64,000 bases of DNA from Clostridia bacterium (GCA_017472255.1 JAFUQU010000011.1:62001-126000), one strand, 5' to 3'; positions 24,918-33,609 are shown, counted from the first letter of the stretch. A program made the numbers and translations. Notes: generated by a model not told the origin, from the letters alone.

Positions 24918-25394
24918 ATGAAAGATTTCAGACCGCAGACCTGCTGCTTCACAGGACACCGCATCATTCCCGCCGGAATGCGGGATATCCTCGCTAGGCG
25001 GCTGGACGTGGCAATCGACGCGATGATTCAGGAGGGCTATTGTTATTTCGGTGCGGGCGGAGCGCTGGGGTTTGACACGATGGCGGCGCAGAGCGTGCTG
25101 CGGGCAAAAGAAAAATATCCCCATATCCGCCTGATTCTCGTGCTTCCATGCCGCGACCAGGCGGCAAAATGGAATATACGGAACAGGCGTATCTATGAGG
25201 ATATTCTGTCAAAAAGTGATAGGAAGGTCTATATGACCGACGTCTATACGGAAGATTGTATGTTCAGACGAAACCGCCGTCTGGTGGAATGCAGCTCAGC
25301 GTGCATATGCTATCTGACGAAGACAGGCGGCGGAACGGCGTACACCGTCCGCGAAGCCGAACAGCACGGGCTGCGGATTGTGAATCTGGCGTGA
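24918..25394 (+). CDS. SLOG family protein (DUF1273/YpsA-like)
   Basis: A 158-residue Rossmann-like protein. The opening TCCFTGHRIIPAG matches the conserved (T)GHR motif of DUF1273/YpsA proteins, followed by YFGAGGALGFDTMAAQSVL with the GG-x-G-x-D nucleotide-binding loop, LILVLPCRDQAAKW, and YMTDVYTEDCMFRRNRRLVECSS. SLOG proteins bind nucleotides or nucleotide-derived signals; YpsA homologues affect cell division, and some relatives are found in defence loci, but no activity can be assigned here. The 24913 ATG just upstream hits a stop; 24918 is preceded by AAGGATGG. Confidence 0.85.
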   Translation: MKDFRPQTCCFTGHRIIPAGMRDILARRLDVAIDAMIQEGYCYFGAGGALGFDTMAAQSVLRAKEKYPHIRLILVLPCRDQAAKWNIRNRRIYEDILSKSDRKVYMTDVYTEDCMFRRNRRLVECSSACICYLTKTGGGTAYTVREAEQHGLRIVNLA

Positions 25395-27452
25395 TTACCG
25401 CTCCATCATCACCGCGTCCATCGCCGGAACGGCGATTTCGCGCTCGTCCACGCGGCAGACGACGGCTTCGTCCGTGTGGTTGACGAAAATCTGCACCCGG
25501 CGTCCGTCAGCTTCCCACGCCGTAGTGTACACCTTCGGAACGACCACATCGCCCTGCGTGCCCGGATAGATTACCGTCCCGCATTCGCAGGGCAGGGGCT
25601 TGATCATCCGTCCCGCGTGGAGGAAGGGTCTGGCGCCGCTTTCGTAGAAGCGGTGCATATTGGCGGCGAATTCCAGCGCCTTGTCCATGTCCGGCACGTG
25701 CTCGAAATCGTGATTGCCCCAGTTTGCCATCAGCTTGCCCGAGGGCGTCACCACAAGCGTCATGCTGTCGCCCGCCGCGAAGGAATATGCCATGCGGCAG
25801 CGCATCGTGTCCACCGTCGTTCCGTCGGGAAGCATGGCTTTCAGCCCGCAGCTGACCTGATTTCCCTGGAAATTGCGCAGGTACTCGTGATAGAGGTAGG
25901 CGAACAGCGGCACCGGCTCGCCGAAATGCCAGTTCAGCTCGTAGCGGTTGTCGCTGAACAGCAGATTGCCGATGTAAGGCTCCGACGACGAGGATTCGCA
26001 GCCAAAGAGCATATTCGGCGCGGCATGATTCCAGCCGTCCAGCAGCTCCCGCATGGCTTCGGTCATCCACGGACCGGGCGCCGGGGGGTGATTGTGCTTC
26101 TCGCTGTAACAGAAATACTGGCTGCCGCCGTGATTCTGGTCGAGAATCTGCGCGTAGTCCACGCCCGATTTGAACAGCGGTTCGTAGGCTTCCGCCAGCA
26201 CTTCGCGCCCCTTTTCCGACTTCACGCAGAGGTCGTAGCCCGAGCGCTGTCCGGTGCAGATGCGGCTGTGAAGCACTTCGCCGCCGGGTGCGGCGCAGAA
26301 GCCGTCCATCAGCCCGCGGCGCTGGATTTCCTCGACGCAGTTGTAGCTCTCGATCAGGTTGGACTGCTCGGTGAAGCCGAAGCCGGAGCAGTAAACGCCC
26401 AGCAGATTGCCTCGCTCGTGCAGCTTTTCAAGGAAGGACAGGAAGCATTCCTCCCCGCCGAAGGGCGGCCAGACATAGGGCGGCGCCCAGGGCGCGGTGC
26501 CTTCCCAATGCATCAGCAGCACGAGAATCCGCCAGCCGGTGCGTTCGGCGATTTTATCGATGAGGGGCAGGGCGTTTTCGTAGGGAAACAGGGCGTTGGG
26601 ATCCATTTTGTCCATATCGTGAATGCCGCGCACCGGGTAAGAGATGACCAGCGGCGAATCGGCGTACCATTCGGGCAGGGCGGGATTCTCCAGGATTTTC
26701 TTCACGTTGTCCGGCTTGTGGGCTTCGAACCAATCGCGGTAGATTTCCGCGCCGTCCTGCCAGTCACCCTCAAAGGTCTGCCAGACCATGGGATAGCCGG
26801 GCGTCCAGCCCTCGCCAAAGCCCACGCCGCAGAAGCTGCGAAAGCGCATGAAAACGCCCTCGCCGGCGGCAAAGAAGTCGATGCTCTTCACACCCCGGCG
26901 CTCGTCGTGCGCGCCCAGGTAAAGCCCCGCGCCGCCGGTCAGATAGCAGAGAAACTGAGAGTGAACCATGTAGGGGAACATGGCGTAAGAGCCGTGGGAG
27001 GGATATTCCGGTTCCACGTGGCGGAAGCCGGTGCGCTGACGCTTGTCAAGATCGTCCACCAGCGCGCCCTCGTTGTAGGGGAATAGGATGGTTCCGCCGC
27101 CGTTTTTGGCTAACTTCGGCAACGCGATGTTCGGAAAGTCCACATATTCGATGAGCAGCCCGGTGTGGTTTTCGACGGCGATGTCCCAGGCTGCCCTGCC
27201 GTTGTCGGCGGTCAGGGTGACGGTCACATCCAGCCCGTCCAGGTGGTAGACGGCGCGTCCGCCTTCCGCGTCGCAGGAGGAAGCGGCGAAGGCGTCGGAC
27301 AGGGTGGCGCTGCCGTCGTGATCGCGTAGGCGGAGGCTGAACAGGGGCAGGCGTTCGCTTACCAGCTCCCGACCGTCCAGCGTCAGCGATACAACACAGC
27401 CCGCCGCGAAATCCACGGTCAGCGCGCCGCGTGTGAGTTGACAGGTAAACAT
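25395..27452 (-). CDS. Glycoside hydrolase-like protein (DUF6259-type, large TIM-barrel enzyme)
   Basis: A 685-residue protein without signal peptide. The N-terminal about 200 residues are a beta-sandwich (LTRGALTVDFAAGCVVSLTL), the middle a predicted TIM barrel (RILVLLMHWEGTAPWAPPYV, LLGVYCSGFGFTEQSNLIES, SGVDYAQILDQNHGG), and the C-terminal end a beta domain (HTDEAVVCRVDEREIAVPAM). This order resembles the uncharacterised DUF6259 group related to clan GH-D/GH31-like hydrolases; the Asp in YAQILDQNHGG and the acidic FGCESSSSEPYIG segment are candidate catalytic sites. Family assignment is from overall appearance. The ATG at 27450-27452 follows AAAGGAGATTTTGCC; the longer frame to 27533 crosses the promoter. 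Confidence 0.7.
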   Translation of the reverse strand: MFTCQLTRGALTVDFAAGCVVSLTLDGRELVSERLPLFSLRLRDHDGSATLSDAFAASSCDAEGGRAVYHLDGLDVTVTLTADNGRAAWDIAVENHTGLLIEYVDFPNIALPKLAKNGGGTILFPYNEGALVDDLDKRQRTGFRHVEPEYPSHGSYAMFPYMVHSQFLCYLTGGAGLYLGAHDERRGVKSIDFFAAGEGVFMRFRSFCGVGFGEGWTPGYPMVWQTFEGDWQDGAEIYRDWFEAHKPDNVKKILENPALPEWYADSPLVISYPVRGIHDMDKMDPNALFPYENALPLIDKIAERTGWRILVLLMHWEGTAPWAPPYVWPPFGGEECFLSFLEKLHERGNLLGVYCSGFGFTEQSNLIESYNCVEEIQRRGLMDGFCAAPGGEVLHSRICTGQRSGYDLCVKSEKGREVLAEAYEPLFKSGVDYAQILDQNHGGSQYFCYSEKHNHPPAPGPWMTEAMRELLDGWNHAAPNMLFGCESSSSEPYIGNLLFSDNRYELNWHFGEPVPLFAYLYHEYLRNFQGNQVSCGLKAMLPDGTTVDTMRCRMAYSFAAGDSMTLVVTPSGKLMANWGNHDFEHVPDMDKALEFAANMHRFYESGARPFLHAGRMIKPLPCECGTVIYPGTQGDVVVPKVYTTAWEADGRRVQIFVNHTDEAVVCRVDEREIAVPAMDAVMMER

Positions 27453-27486
27453 GGCAAAATCTCCTTTGCAGATTATGTTACTTACC

Positions 27487-27515
27487 ATTATATCACGCAA
27501 AACCGCCGAATGCAA
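27487..27515 (-). promoter_or_regulatory. Sigma-A promoter of the glycoside hydrolase gene
   Basis: Minus-strand TTGCAT (27515-27510), 17-bp spacer, TATAAT (27492-27487). Confidence 0.75.
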
Positions 27516-27550
27516 TGGAAAAACGCGCAACAATCATGCAGAAACGCGCA

Positions 27551-28483
27551 TCATTGCTTGTCCGGGTTGAAGGTAATCAGGTGATTTTTGTAATCGGTAG
27601 GCGTGACGCCGGTGATTTTGGTGAACAGGCGAGAGAAATAGTGCTGATCTTCGAAGCCCATTTCGTCCGCCACCTCCTTGACGGTCAGGTGGGGGTTGCG
27701 GAAGAACAGCTCCTTGGCGCAGTTGATTTTGTATTCAAGGATGAACGCTTTGGGCGTTTTTCCGAATTCGGCGCGGAAGATGCGGATCAGATGCTGCTTG
27801 GTGAAATTGCAGACCCGGCAGAGATCGTCCAGCGTGATGGTTTCCTTACTGTGAAGGCGGATGTAGGCGATGACCCGGCGGAGTTTGCGGTAGTTGGTGT
27901 CGGGGAGGGAGCCGGTGGGAAGGACGGCGTCGGCGGGAAGCTGCTTTGCCGTGCGGTCGGCGAGGATGAGAAGCAGGCGGATGGCGGCAATCGCGCCCAC
28001 CGTGGCGCAGTCGGCATGATTCTTCAGGTGTGCCGTCATCGCTTCCTCCCAGATCGCGTCGAATTCCGCCGCCCGTTCGGCAAGGTCGATCAGCGGTTCG
28101 GTGATGTAGCTGTGAAGGCTTTCCGGCGGCTCGTCGCCGTATTTGGCGCGGTGAGGCAGAGCATGGCGGCGGGCGGCGATTTTCCGGCGGGCTTCGTCGT
28201 CCTCCAGCGGCGCGGGAGGTTCGGAAAGCCGGATGTGGACGTAGCGGAGGGTACACATCTCCATGTCGATGGGGCGGCGGACATAGTGATGTCTGGCGGG
28301 CACGATAAAGACGCTGCCCGGGTTTAGTATATAGTCGCAGTTGTCCATCGTAATCCGGCACCGTCCTTCGACGGCGAGAATCAGCAGCGTGTCGGAATCC
28401 ACAATCTGCCACACCGTCCGCCGACGCACGGAATAGATGTCGGTAATCTCGGGCAGGCGGCTTACATCGAATTCGTAATACAT
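27551..28483 (-). CDS. AraC family transcriptional regulator
   Basis: A 310-residue regulator with an N-terminal cupin sensor (VDSDTLLILAVEGRCRITMD, GSVFIVPARHHYVRRP) and a C-terminal AraC double HTH at about 205-305 (ITLDDLCRVCNFTKQHLIRI then FRAEFGKTP, and LTVKEVADEMGFEDQHYFSR). It is divergent from the first Gfo/Idh/MocA oxidoreductase gene and likely controls it and perhaps the glycoside hydrolase on its other side. The ATG at 28481-28483 has CGAGGT 8 bp ahead; upstream in-frame starts at 28507 and 28516 lack a comparable site. Confidence 0.88.
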   Translation of the reverse strand: MYYEFDVSRLPEITDIYSVRRRTVWQIVDSDTLLILAVEGRCRITMDNCDYILNPGSVFIVPARHHYVRRPIDMEMCTLRYVHIRLSEPPAPLEDDEARRKIAARRHALPHRAKYGDEPPESLHSYITEPLIDLAERAAEFDAIWEEAMTAHLKNHADCATVGAIAAIRLLLILADRTAKQLPADAVLPTGSLPDTNYRKLRRVIAYIRLHSKETITLDDLCRVCNFTKQHLIRIFRAEFGKTPKAFILEYKINCAKELFFRNPHLTVKEVADEMGFEDQHYFSRLFTKITGVTPTDYKNHLITFNPDKQ

Positions 28484-28536
28484 GGGTATACCTCGTAAAA
28501 TGTTCATTTTGTCCACACTTTTGTTACCATCGTCTA

Positions 28537-28565
28537 TTTACTATTATAGCATAAAATCGTATAAT
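28537..28565 (+). promoter_or_regulatory. Probable sigma-A promoter of the first oxidoreductase gene
   Basis: TTTACT (28537-28542), 17-bp spacer, TATAAT (28560-28565). The weak -35 suits activation by the divergent AraC protein. Confidence 0.6.
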
Positions 28566-28612
28566 GTAAATAGCAAAACGAAAATTTCTTCCACCACGAA
28601 AGGAAAAATTAT

Positions 28613-29707
28613 ATGGAACAGAAAATCTGGAAGGTAGCCGTCATCGGCTGCGGAATGTTTGCAAACGGGCAGTATCTGCCAAACACGCCAAAGGAAACAC
28701 ACGCCAAGCTGGTGGCGGCGGTGGACATCGTCTTCGAGCGCGCCGAAGCCGCCTGCCGCAAGTACAACATTCCGAACGCCTATCACGACGTTTACGAACT
28801 GATTGAGAAGTGCGATTTCGATATCGCCATCGACGCGGCGTCGATTCAGGCGCACCATGAGATCAACATGGCAGTTCTCGGCGCGGGCAAGCATCTGATT
28901 TCCCAGAAGCCCGCCGCTCCCACCGTGGCGCAGCTGTCCGAGCAGATTGCGCTCGCCGAGAAAAAGGGGGTGAAGTTCGCCTGCGCGCCCATCCATCCCA
29001 TGCGCTACGACCTGAACTTCGCCAAGCAGCTTATGGCCGACGGCGCCATCGGGCGGGCATATTACGCCAAGTGCAATATGTCCCACGGCGGTCCCGAATA
29101 CTTCCAGTACCGGGATGCCGACCCGTCATGGTTCTACGAGCCGGGGGCGGGCGCGCTGGTTGATATGGGCGTACACGGATTGCAGATCGTCACTTCGCTG
29201 TTCGGTGCGGCTCAGAGCGTAGCCTGCACCGCCATCGTCAGCACGCCGGAACGTTCGGTGCGCTCGGGCTGCTTCGACGGCAAGAAGATCAAAACCGATA
29301 TGCTTCCCGACCAATATCTGATTACCCTTCGTTTCCCGGACAATCGCATGGCGCTGGTGGACGCGGGCTTCTCCCAGAAGGCGGCGAAGGCTCCCCAGCT
29401 GGAAATCTTCGGCGACGAGGGCACACTGGCGTTCACGAAGCCTTATATGACCAATCCCCGCCCCGAGCTGTACACCGACTGTCCCTCCCGCGGCTTCCGA
29501 GGCTGGGTGACGCCCGACGAGTGGATTGCGCCCCCGAAGAAGCTGCTCTCCCAATGCTGCATTCTGCGCGACCTGGTGGAAGCGATTGAAGCGGACACCA
29601 CGCCGGTGCTGTCGGCGTATCACGCCCGCCACGTGCTGGAGATCATGTGCAAGATTCCCGAAGCCATCGAAACCGGCGCGACGGTGAAGCTGGAAACGAC
29701 GTTCTGA
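28613..29707 (+). CDS. Gfo/Idh/MocA family oxidoreductase (type 1, copy a)
   Basis: A 364-residue NAD(P)-dependent sugar or inositol dehydrogenase of two domains. The Rossmann motif is VAVIGCGMFANGQYLP; the substrate side has KHLISQKPAAPTVAQL (the Q-K-P version of the usual E-K-P, catalytic Lys) and ALVDMGVHGLQIVTSLFGA (Asp-x-x-x-His pair). These residues support a true dehydrogenase acting on a cyclic polyol or pyranose. It is followed 15 bp later by a second oxidoreductase of a different subtype, probably in one operon. The ATG follows AAAGGAAAAATTAT. Confidence 0.9.
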   Translation: MEQKIWKVAVIGCGMFANGQYLPNTPKETHAKLVAAVDIVFERAEAACRKYNIPNAYHDVYELIEKCDFDIAIDAASIQAHHEINMAVLGAGKHLISQKPAAPTVAQLSEQIALAEKKGVKFACAPIHPMRYDLNFAKQLMADGAIGRAYYAKCNMSHGGPEYFQYRDADPSWFYEPGAGALVDMGVHGLQIVTSLFGAAQSVACTAIVSTPERSVRSGCFDGKKIKTDMLPDQYLITLRFPDNRMALVDAGFSQKAAKAPQLEIFGDEGTLAFTKPYMTNPRPELYTDCPSRGFRGWVTPDEWIAPPKKLLSQCCILRDLVEAIEADTTPVLSAYHARHVLEIMCKIPEAIETGATVKLETTF

Positions 29708-29722
29708 AAAGAGGTAACAGCC

Positions 29723-30802
29723 ATGTCAAAGATTAAAATTGCCATCATCGGTCTGGCGCATATGCACATTTCCATGCTCAGCCGTTCGCTGGCGCAGTAT
29801 CCCGACGAAGCCGAATTCATCGGCTGGGCGGACGTGCCGCCCATGGACGGGCAGGGGCTGGATAAGCGCGCCGAAGCGCTGGGCGATCTGCGCAAAAATG
29901 TCCCTTATTTTGCGGATTGGCGGGAACTGGCGGCTTTGAAGCCCGACCTGGCGCTTTGCTGTCCCGACAACGCGGCAAGCGGCGACGTCGCCTGCTATTT
30001 GCTGGAGCGGGGCATTCACGTGGTGCTGGAGAAGCCCATGACCATCGATTATGCCGACGCTATCCGCGTTCGGGACGCGGCGGAAAAATCCGGCTGCATA
30101 TTGGCGGTCAACTGGCCGATCGCGTGGTTTCCTACCTTTAATAAAGCCAAGGAGCTGTGCGATGCCGGGCGGATTGGCGAAATCATGCGCGTGATCTATC
30201 GTTCACCCGCCACGTGGGGACCGTTCTCCTATTCCAAGGACGGTTCGCTGCCGCCCATTGACGAAATGGCGGAAACCTGGTGGTATCAGCCCGAACGGGG
30301 CGGCGGCTCGATTCTCGATTACGCCTGCTACGGCGCGGCGCTGTCCACGTGGTTCTTCGGGCGGCAGGCAGAGCGGGTCTGGGGGATTAAGCACAACTTC
30401 ATGCTGCCGGGTCTCGACTGCGAGGATTTTTCCGCTATGCTGCTGGACTTCGGCTGCGGCATCGGTCAGCTGGAAGGCTCGTGGTCAACCTACAACAGCG
30501 GACAGGTTCCCTCTGGACCGGTCATCCACGGAAAGGAAGGCACCATCGTCTGCGATCGTCACTCCAATCAGGTGAAGGTTTACCTCGGGCGTTCCCATGC
30601 GTCTGCCGCGCCCTCCGAGGTCATTGACTGTCCGGTGTCCGTTTCCGGACTGAATTTTGGGCGGAATATTCTCGACGCCATCGTGAAGGGGGCGGCGCTG
30701 CATCCGCTGCTGGAGCCGGCGCTGAATGTGTCGGTTATGGCTGCGCTCGACGCCGGTCGCTGGTCGGCTGAGCAGGGCGGCGTTGCTACGGAGAAGCTGT
30801 GA
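29723..30802 (+). CDS. Gfo/Idh/MocA family oxidoreductase (type 2, copy a, atypical motifs)
   Basis: A 359-residue relative of the previous enzyme. The Rossmann loop reads KIAIIGLAHMHISMLSRSL instead of the usual GxGxxG/A, and the normal D-x-G-x-H is replaced by SILDYACYGAALSTWFFG, which lacks the His; the catalytic lysine is kept in HVVLEKPMTIDYADA. The same two changes recur in the gene at 32515, so they define a subtype. The altered loop suggests different cofactor handling or a non-redox (for example epimerase or elimination) reaction via transient oxidation. The ATG has AGAGGTAAC upstream. Confidence 0.87.
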   Translation: MSKIKIAIIGLAHMHISMLSRSLAQYPDEAEFIGWADVPPMDGQGLDKRAEALGDLRKNVPYFADWRELAALKPDLALCCPDNAASGDVACYLLERGIHVVLEKPMTIDYADAIRVRDAAEKSGCILAVNWPIAWFPTFNKAKELCDAGRIGEIMRVIYRSPATWGPFSYSKDGSLPPIDEMAETWWYQPERGGGSILDYACYGAALSTWFFGRQAERVWGIKHNFMLPGLDCEDFSAMLLDFGCGIGQLEGSWSTYNSGQVPSGPVIHGKEGTIVCDRHSNQVKVYLGRSHASAAPSEVIDCPVSVSGLNFGRNILDAIVKGAALHPLLEPALNVSVMAALDAGRWSAEQGGVATEKL

Positions 30803-30861
30803 GCGGGGGAGAAATTAGTTGAAGTGCGGATGTGTCCAAGATGTAGTTTGTGCAAAGGGGA

Positions 30862-30972
30862 GGGCGGCGACGAGGGCGACGCCGCCCGTAGGTTAGTTGG
30901 ATTATAGAAGTTTTCTGGATATTATTTGCATAAAAGATATCATAAGGCGCGGAACGACGAGGGCGTCGTTCC
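30862..30972. repeat. REPIN 2: irregular pair of REP hairpins
   Basis: Arm 1 (30862-30887) has stem GGGCGGCG/CGCCGCCC, loop ACGAGGGCGA, then GTAGGTTAGTTGGATTAT. Arm 2 (30951-30972) has stem GGAACG/CGTTCC with loop ACGAGGGCGT in the same rather than inverse orientation, and lacks the ACTAACCTAT flank. The overall length, about 111 bp, equals the two regular REPINs. Confidence 0.8.
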
Positions 30973-31049
30973 CTACGGACGGGTGGACAAACATACGAAA
31001 AATCAAACAAATCTGCACAGCCTAAGCCGACGTAATGGAGAGGAACCAT

Positions 31050-31097
31050 GCGACCTACGGTCGCTTGGGAGTCGGCGCATCCCTGTAGCCCAAGCGA
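31050..31097. repeat. Two adjacent hairpins of unknown type
   Basis: GCGACC-TAC-GGTCGC (31050-31064) overlaps a hairpin with stem TCGCTTGGG (31061-31069) and CCCAAGCGA (31089-31097). They lie between REPIN 2 and the family B fragment in a gene-free 490-bp gap. Confidence 0.5.
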
Positions 31098-31175
31098 TTA
31101 GCACAGATGAACGTTCGCACAAATTAAATTAGTATCGCTATGTTCGCTGTCGCGAACATAAAAAATCCCATGTAT

Positions 31176-31229
31176 AAAGCTTTTGCGGAGCCTTTTCTAC
31201 GCCCTCGCAGGGCGAGGGCATGAAAAGCG
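31176..31229 (-). repeat. Structured intergenic repeat, family B, short copy
   Basis: On the minus strand: CGCTTTTCATGCCCTCGC, loop, GCGAGGGCGTAGAAAAGGCT, CCGCAAAAGCTTT. This is the first hairpin and flank of the long copies, but the stem sequence has changed on both sides and remains paired (CCCTCGC/GCGAGGG instead of ACCTCG/CGAGGT). A further hairpin TATGTTCGC/GCGAACATA lies at 31139-31160. Confidence 0.72.
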
Positions 31230-31296
31230 ACCGTAACTCATAACTAACAAGTCTGAATCTCAACCGTTTAACAATAACCAAAAAGGAGTAATTACC

Positions 31297-32415
31297 ATGA
31301 ATAAACTCAGAATCGCCATCATAGGCTGCGGCATGATTGCAAACAGCGCGCATTTTCCGGCGCTGCATATATTGGAGGAAGAAAATCTGGTGGAGGTGGT
31401 CGGCGTGGCCGATGTGCGGGAGGAGGCGGCGCTGTCTACGGCGAAGCGGCATGGCGTGGCGCACGCTTATACCGACCCGCAGAAGATGCTGGATGAGCTG
31501 AAGCCCGATTTTGTTGCAGTTTGTACGCCAAACGTTTATCATAAGCAGTGGACGATCGCCGCGCTGAAGGCGGGCGCGCACGTTGCCTGTGAAAAGCCTA
31601 TTGCCGTTACCTATGCCGACGCGAAGGAGATGTGGGACACCGCCAAAGCTTGCGGGAAGATGCTTTTCCCCTGCCAGTGCATGAGATGGCGGCACTACAT
31701 GATGAAGGCGAAGGGTCTGGTGGAATCGGGCGAGCTGGGCGAGCTTTACTATGCCGACGTGGAGTTCGTCCGCCGCATCGGAATCCCCACGTGGGGGATG
31801 TTCCACATGAAGGAGCATAACTACGGCGGACCTTTCTGCGATTTGGGCGTCCATCTCATCGATTCGCTGCTATGGATTGTGGGCAGCCCGAAGGTGGAGG
31901 CGGTGTCCGGCACGGCGGCGACGAAAATCGCCAATCAGGGGCAGGACATCCACCTGTCCATCGCTGAGAGCGGCGCTTACAGCGGAACCTTCGATCCCCG
32001 TCCCTACGACTGGCACGAGTTCAACGTGGAGGATTTTTCTGCGGGCTTTATCCGGCTGGAGGGCGGCATGAGCGTCAACTTCAAGTTTACATGGGCGGTG
32101 AATCTGCCGACCACCAACCTCAAGCTGAATCTCTGCGGCGATAAGGCCGGACTGTCGGTGGAGAAGGGTATGCTCTACCGCAACATCGGACAGTATCAGA
32201 GCGAATGCGAGCTGAAATGGTTCGACAACGGTCAATACAAGGGCGTGCCCTTTGAGCAGCATCGCTATATGTACCGCAACATCCTGAACACGCTGGCGGG
32301 TGAGGAGGAGTACCTCATCAAGGAAAGCCAGAATCTGGAGGTTGCCAAAGCCATCGAATGCTTCTACAAATCCGCGGCGGAGAAGCGCGAGGTTCGCGCA
32401 TCCGAGATTGTCTAA
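31297..32415 (+). CDS. Gfo/Idh/MocA family oxidoreductase (type 1, copy b)
   Basis: A 372-residue oxidoreductase with regular motifs: RIAIIGCGMIANSAHFPAL (Rossmann), GAHVACEKPIAVTYADA (catalytic Lys in E-K-P) and GGPFCDLGVHLIDSLLWIVG (Asp-x-x-x-His). It therefore should be a working NAD(P)-dependent dehydrogenase of a cyclic sugar or polyol. A later CHLD-like substrate region contains YDWHEFNVEDFSAGFIRLEG. It is related to the copy at 28613. The ATG follows AAAAGGAGTAATTACC. It is separated from the next gene by its own promoter. Confidence 0.9.
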   Translation: MNKLRIAIIGCGMIANSAHFPALHILEEENLVEVVGVADVREEAALSTAKRHGVAHAYTDPQKMLDELKPDFVAVCTPNVYHKQWTIAALKAGAHVACEKPIAVTYADAKEMWDTAKACGKMLFPCQCMRWRHYMMKAKGLVESGELGELYYADVEFVRRIGIPTWGMFHMKEHNYGGPFCDLGVHLIDSLLWIVGSPKVEAVSGTAATKIANQGQDIHLSIAESGAYSGTFDPRPYDWHEFNVEDFSAGFIRLEGGMSVNFKFTWAVNLPTTNLKLNLCGDKAGLSVEKGMLYRNIGQYQSECELKWFDNGQYKGVPFEQHRYMYRNILNTLAGEEEYLIKESQNLEVAKAIECFYKSAAEKREVRASEIV

Positions 32416-32450
32416 TATCAAAAAGTACAAATAAAAAATCAGATCGTCTA

Positions 32451-32479
32451 TTGATTGCCGCCGGTATTTGTGGTATACT
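32451..32479 (+). promoter_or_regulatory. Sigma-A promoter of the oxidoreductase-activase-glycyl radical enzyme operon
   Basis: TTGATT (32451-32456), 17-bp spacer, TATACT (32474-32479), 35 bp before the ATG at 32515. Confidence 0.75.
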
Positions 32480-32514
32480 GGTAGCATCCTATTATCATAA
32501 AGGAGAACCTTCCC

Positions 32515-33609
32515 ATGATCAGAACCGTTATCATCGGCTTTGCCCATATGCACGTGAACGAAGTCGCACTTTATATCGACGGTCAGCCCGACACGAAGCT
32601 GGTCGGCGTCGCTGACGTCCCCCCGAAATCTCCCGAGAACACCGATAAGCGCTACACCCGGGCGTGGAACCTGAAAAATGTCGCCGACCTGTCCGGCGCA
32701 CCCGTCTATGAGGATTACACGAAGCTGTTGGACGAACTGAAGCCCGACTACGCCTACATCCTCTGCGAGAACGCCGCCAAGCCCGACGTCTGCGAGCAGG
32801 TCGCAAAGCGGGGCGTAAACATCATCGTCGAGAAGCCCATGGCCGCCGATCTGGCGGGCGCGGAACGCATCTGCGCGTTGGAAGGGCAGTATGGCGTGGA
32901 GATCGCCGTCAACTGGCCGGTGGCGTGGAGACCCTACCTCGCCCAGCTGAAAAACGCCGTGGACAACAAGCTTTGCGGCGACCTGATCAAGCTGCGCTAC
33001 ATCAACGGTCACACCGGTCCCCTCGGCAAGGGCGCCAAGCATCGCGGCGTCACCGCCACCGCCGAGGAAATGAGCGACGAGGAGCGCGGACGCATTTGGT
33101 GGTACAAGGGTGACTGCGGCGGCGGCGCGTTCCTGGATATCCTTTGCTACGGCTGCTATTTCACCCGCTGGTTCTTCGGAAAGAAGCCCGAGGGCATTTC
33201 GTCCATGGGCATCAACCTGAACACCCCCTACGCCGACTGCGAGGACAACACCGCCGCCATCTTCCGTTACGAAAACGCCATGTCCACCGCCGAGGGAACC
33301 TGGACGATTCCGCGGCTCATCGTGCCCGCCGGTCCGCAGGTTCTCTGCACCGAGGGCGCGGTCTGGTGCGCGGGCGGCGCGGACGCCGGTCAGCACATCG
33401 AAGCCTGCACCCTCTCCGGCGAAATGGTGGACGTGCCCCAGCTTCCCGCCGACGACAAAATGAAGAATATGCCCTGGCATATCGCTTCCCACGTGCTTCA
33501 CGGCACGCCGATTTTCGAGACGCTGACCCCCGCGTTCAATCTGGAGGTCATGCAGATGCTGGACGCCGCCGTAAAATCCAACGCCGGACATACCGAGGTC
33601 AGACCGTGA
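32515..33609 (+). CDS. Gfo/Idh/MocA family oxidoreductase (type 2, copy b), first gene of the glycyl radical operon
   Basis: A 364-residue enzyme of the atypical subtype seen at 29723: Rossmann loop RTVIIGFAHMHVNEVALYI, lysine motif NIIVEKPMAADLAGAE, and GGGAFLDILCYGCYFTRWFF in place of the D-x-G-x-H motif. It overlaps the radical-SAM activase by 4 bp (GTGA), so its product is probably made in step with the glycyl-radical enzyme and likely acts on the same substrate or product. The ATG follows AAAGGAGAACCTTCCC. Confidence 0.88.
   Translation: MIRTVIIGFAHMHVNEVALYIDGQPDTKLVGVADVPPKSPENTDKRYTRAWNLKNVADLSGAPVYEDYTKLLDELKPDYAYILCENAAKPDVCEQVAKRGVNIIVEKPMAADLAGAERICALEGQYGVEIAVNWPVAWRPYLAQLKNAVDNKLCGDLIKLRYINGHTGPLGKGAKHRGVTATAEEMSDEERGRIWWYKGDCGGGAFLDILCYGCYFTRWFFGKKPEGISSMGINLNTPYADCEDNTAAIFRYENAMSTAEGTWTIPRLIVPAGPQVLCTEGAVWCAGGADAGQHIEACTLSGEMVDVPQLPADDKMKNMPWHIASHVLHGTPIFETLTPAFNLEVMQMLDAAVKSNAGHTEVRP

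Noticed and set aside
25476..27086. 536-codon open frame on the plus strand
   Set aside because: Antisense to the DUF6259-type gene, Ala/Val/His-rich shadow composition.
31870..33591. 573-codon open frame on the minus strand
   Set aside because: Antisense to two oxidoreductase genes with recognisable motifs; it also runs through the promoter at 32451.
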